Shown piece after piece: positions 37,319-37,353 of a stretch of 37,353 bases of DNA. A program made the translations under genes and the position numbers. Numbering within the stretch: the first letter of the stretch is position 1; each line of letters starts with the position of its first letter. The notes beneath the pieces were generated by a model. That model had not been told where the DNA came from and made no database searches. It worked only from the letters and a program-made list of their open reading frames with translations. The DNA is from a virus, in IMG/VR virus record IMGVR_UViG_3300044838_000012, positions 1 through 37,353 of that record; one strand, given 5' to 3'.

Positions 37319-37353
37319 GCCACGGCCTCGTCTTGCTCACGCAGCGCAGTCAG
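37227..37353. repeat. Terminal direct repeat, right copy
   Basis: Exact second copy of positions 1-127. It holds the first 92 bases of the HNH gene and the last codons of the ribbon-helix-helix gene. Merging the two copies gives a circle of 37,226 bp. Confidence 0.95.

Noticed and set aside
1-37353. CRISPR array, tRNA or rRNA genes
   Set aside because: No spaced direct repeats of array type and no tRNA cloverleaf sequences or rRNA stretches were seen on either strand.

Overview
This window is a complete, circularly closed phage genome of about 37,226 unique base pairs. The first 127 bases are repeated exactly as the last 127, so the linear text is one turn of a circle plus an overlap. The DNA is GC-rich and starts often use GTG or TTG. 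Every gene I can support lies on the minus strand, packed with ATGA, GTGA or TGATG overlaps. HK97-type head genes, a long tape measure and the lysis genes indicate a siphovirus-like phage, probably of a high-GC (actinobacteria-like) host. I cannot name the host. I see no integrase, repressor, DNA polymerase, primase or tRNA, so a lytic or helper-dependent lifestyle is more likely than lysogeny.

Reading in the direction of transcription (high to low coordinates): 37.3-28.7 kb is an early or replication block. It holds an HNH nuclease, zinc ribbons, a PD-(D/E)XK exonuclease, a RecA-like ATPase, two tiny membrane proteins, a membrane-linked transglycosylase, a Holliday-junction-type resolvase and many small unknown proteins. 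28.7-25.9 kb carries a RepA/DnaB-like ATPase and a DNA methyltransferase with an internal LAGLIDADG domain. A repeat-rich possible control region follows at 25.78-25.89 kb. 25.7-22.4 kb holds small genes, an HNH nuclease, the large terminase and an adenine methyltransferase.

From 22.4 to 15.1 kb, between terminase and portal, lies an unusual glycan island: a two-domain glycosyltransferase, a second glycosyltransferase, a DUF6625-type protein and a PIG-L deacetylase. Two mobile elements with the same inverted ends sit in it. One is a 2.6 kb IS1595-type transposon carrying a cytosine methyltransferase. The other is a 672 bp cassette that holds almost nothing but one ORF. Each is flanked by an 8 bp duplication, and removing each one in silico rebuilds an intact gene. 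A third, truncated end lies at 28.68 kb.

From 15.1 to 0.1 kb comes morphogenesis and lysis: portal, protease, capsid, connector and tail genes (including a fourth glycosyltransferase), a tail assembly chaperone with a clear -1 frameshift site, tape measure, tail hub, a coiled-coil membrane protein, CHAP endolysin, holin and a ribbon-helix-helix protein that leads across the junction into the HNH gene.

The most interesting system is the set of IS1595-like mobile cassettes carrying DNA-modification-type genes inside a compact phage. Several genes (Dcm-like, transglycosylase, two small genes) need a one-base shift to read through. Read mapping would show whether these are programmed shifts, decay or sequence errors.
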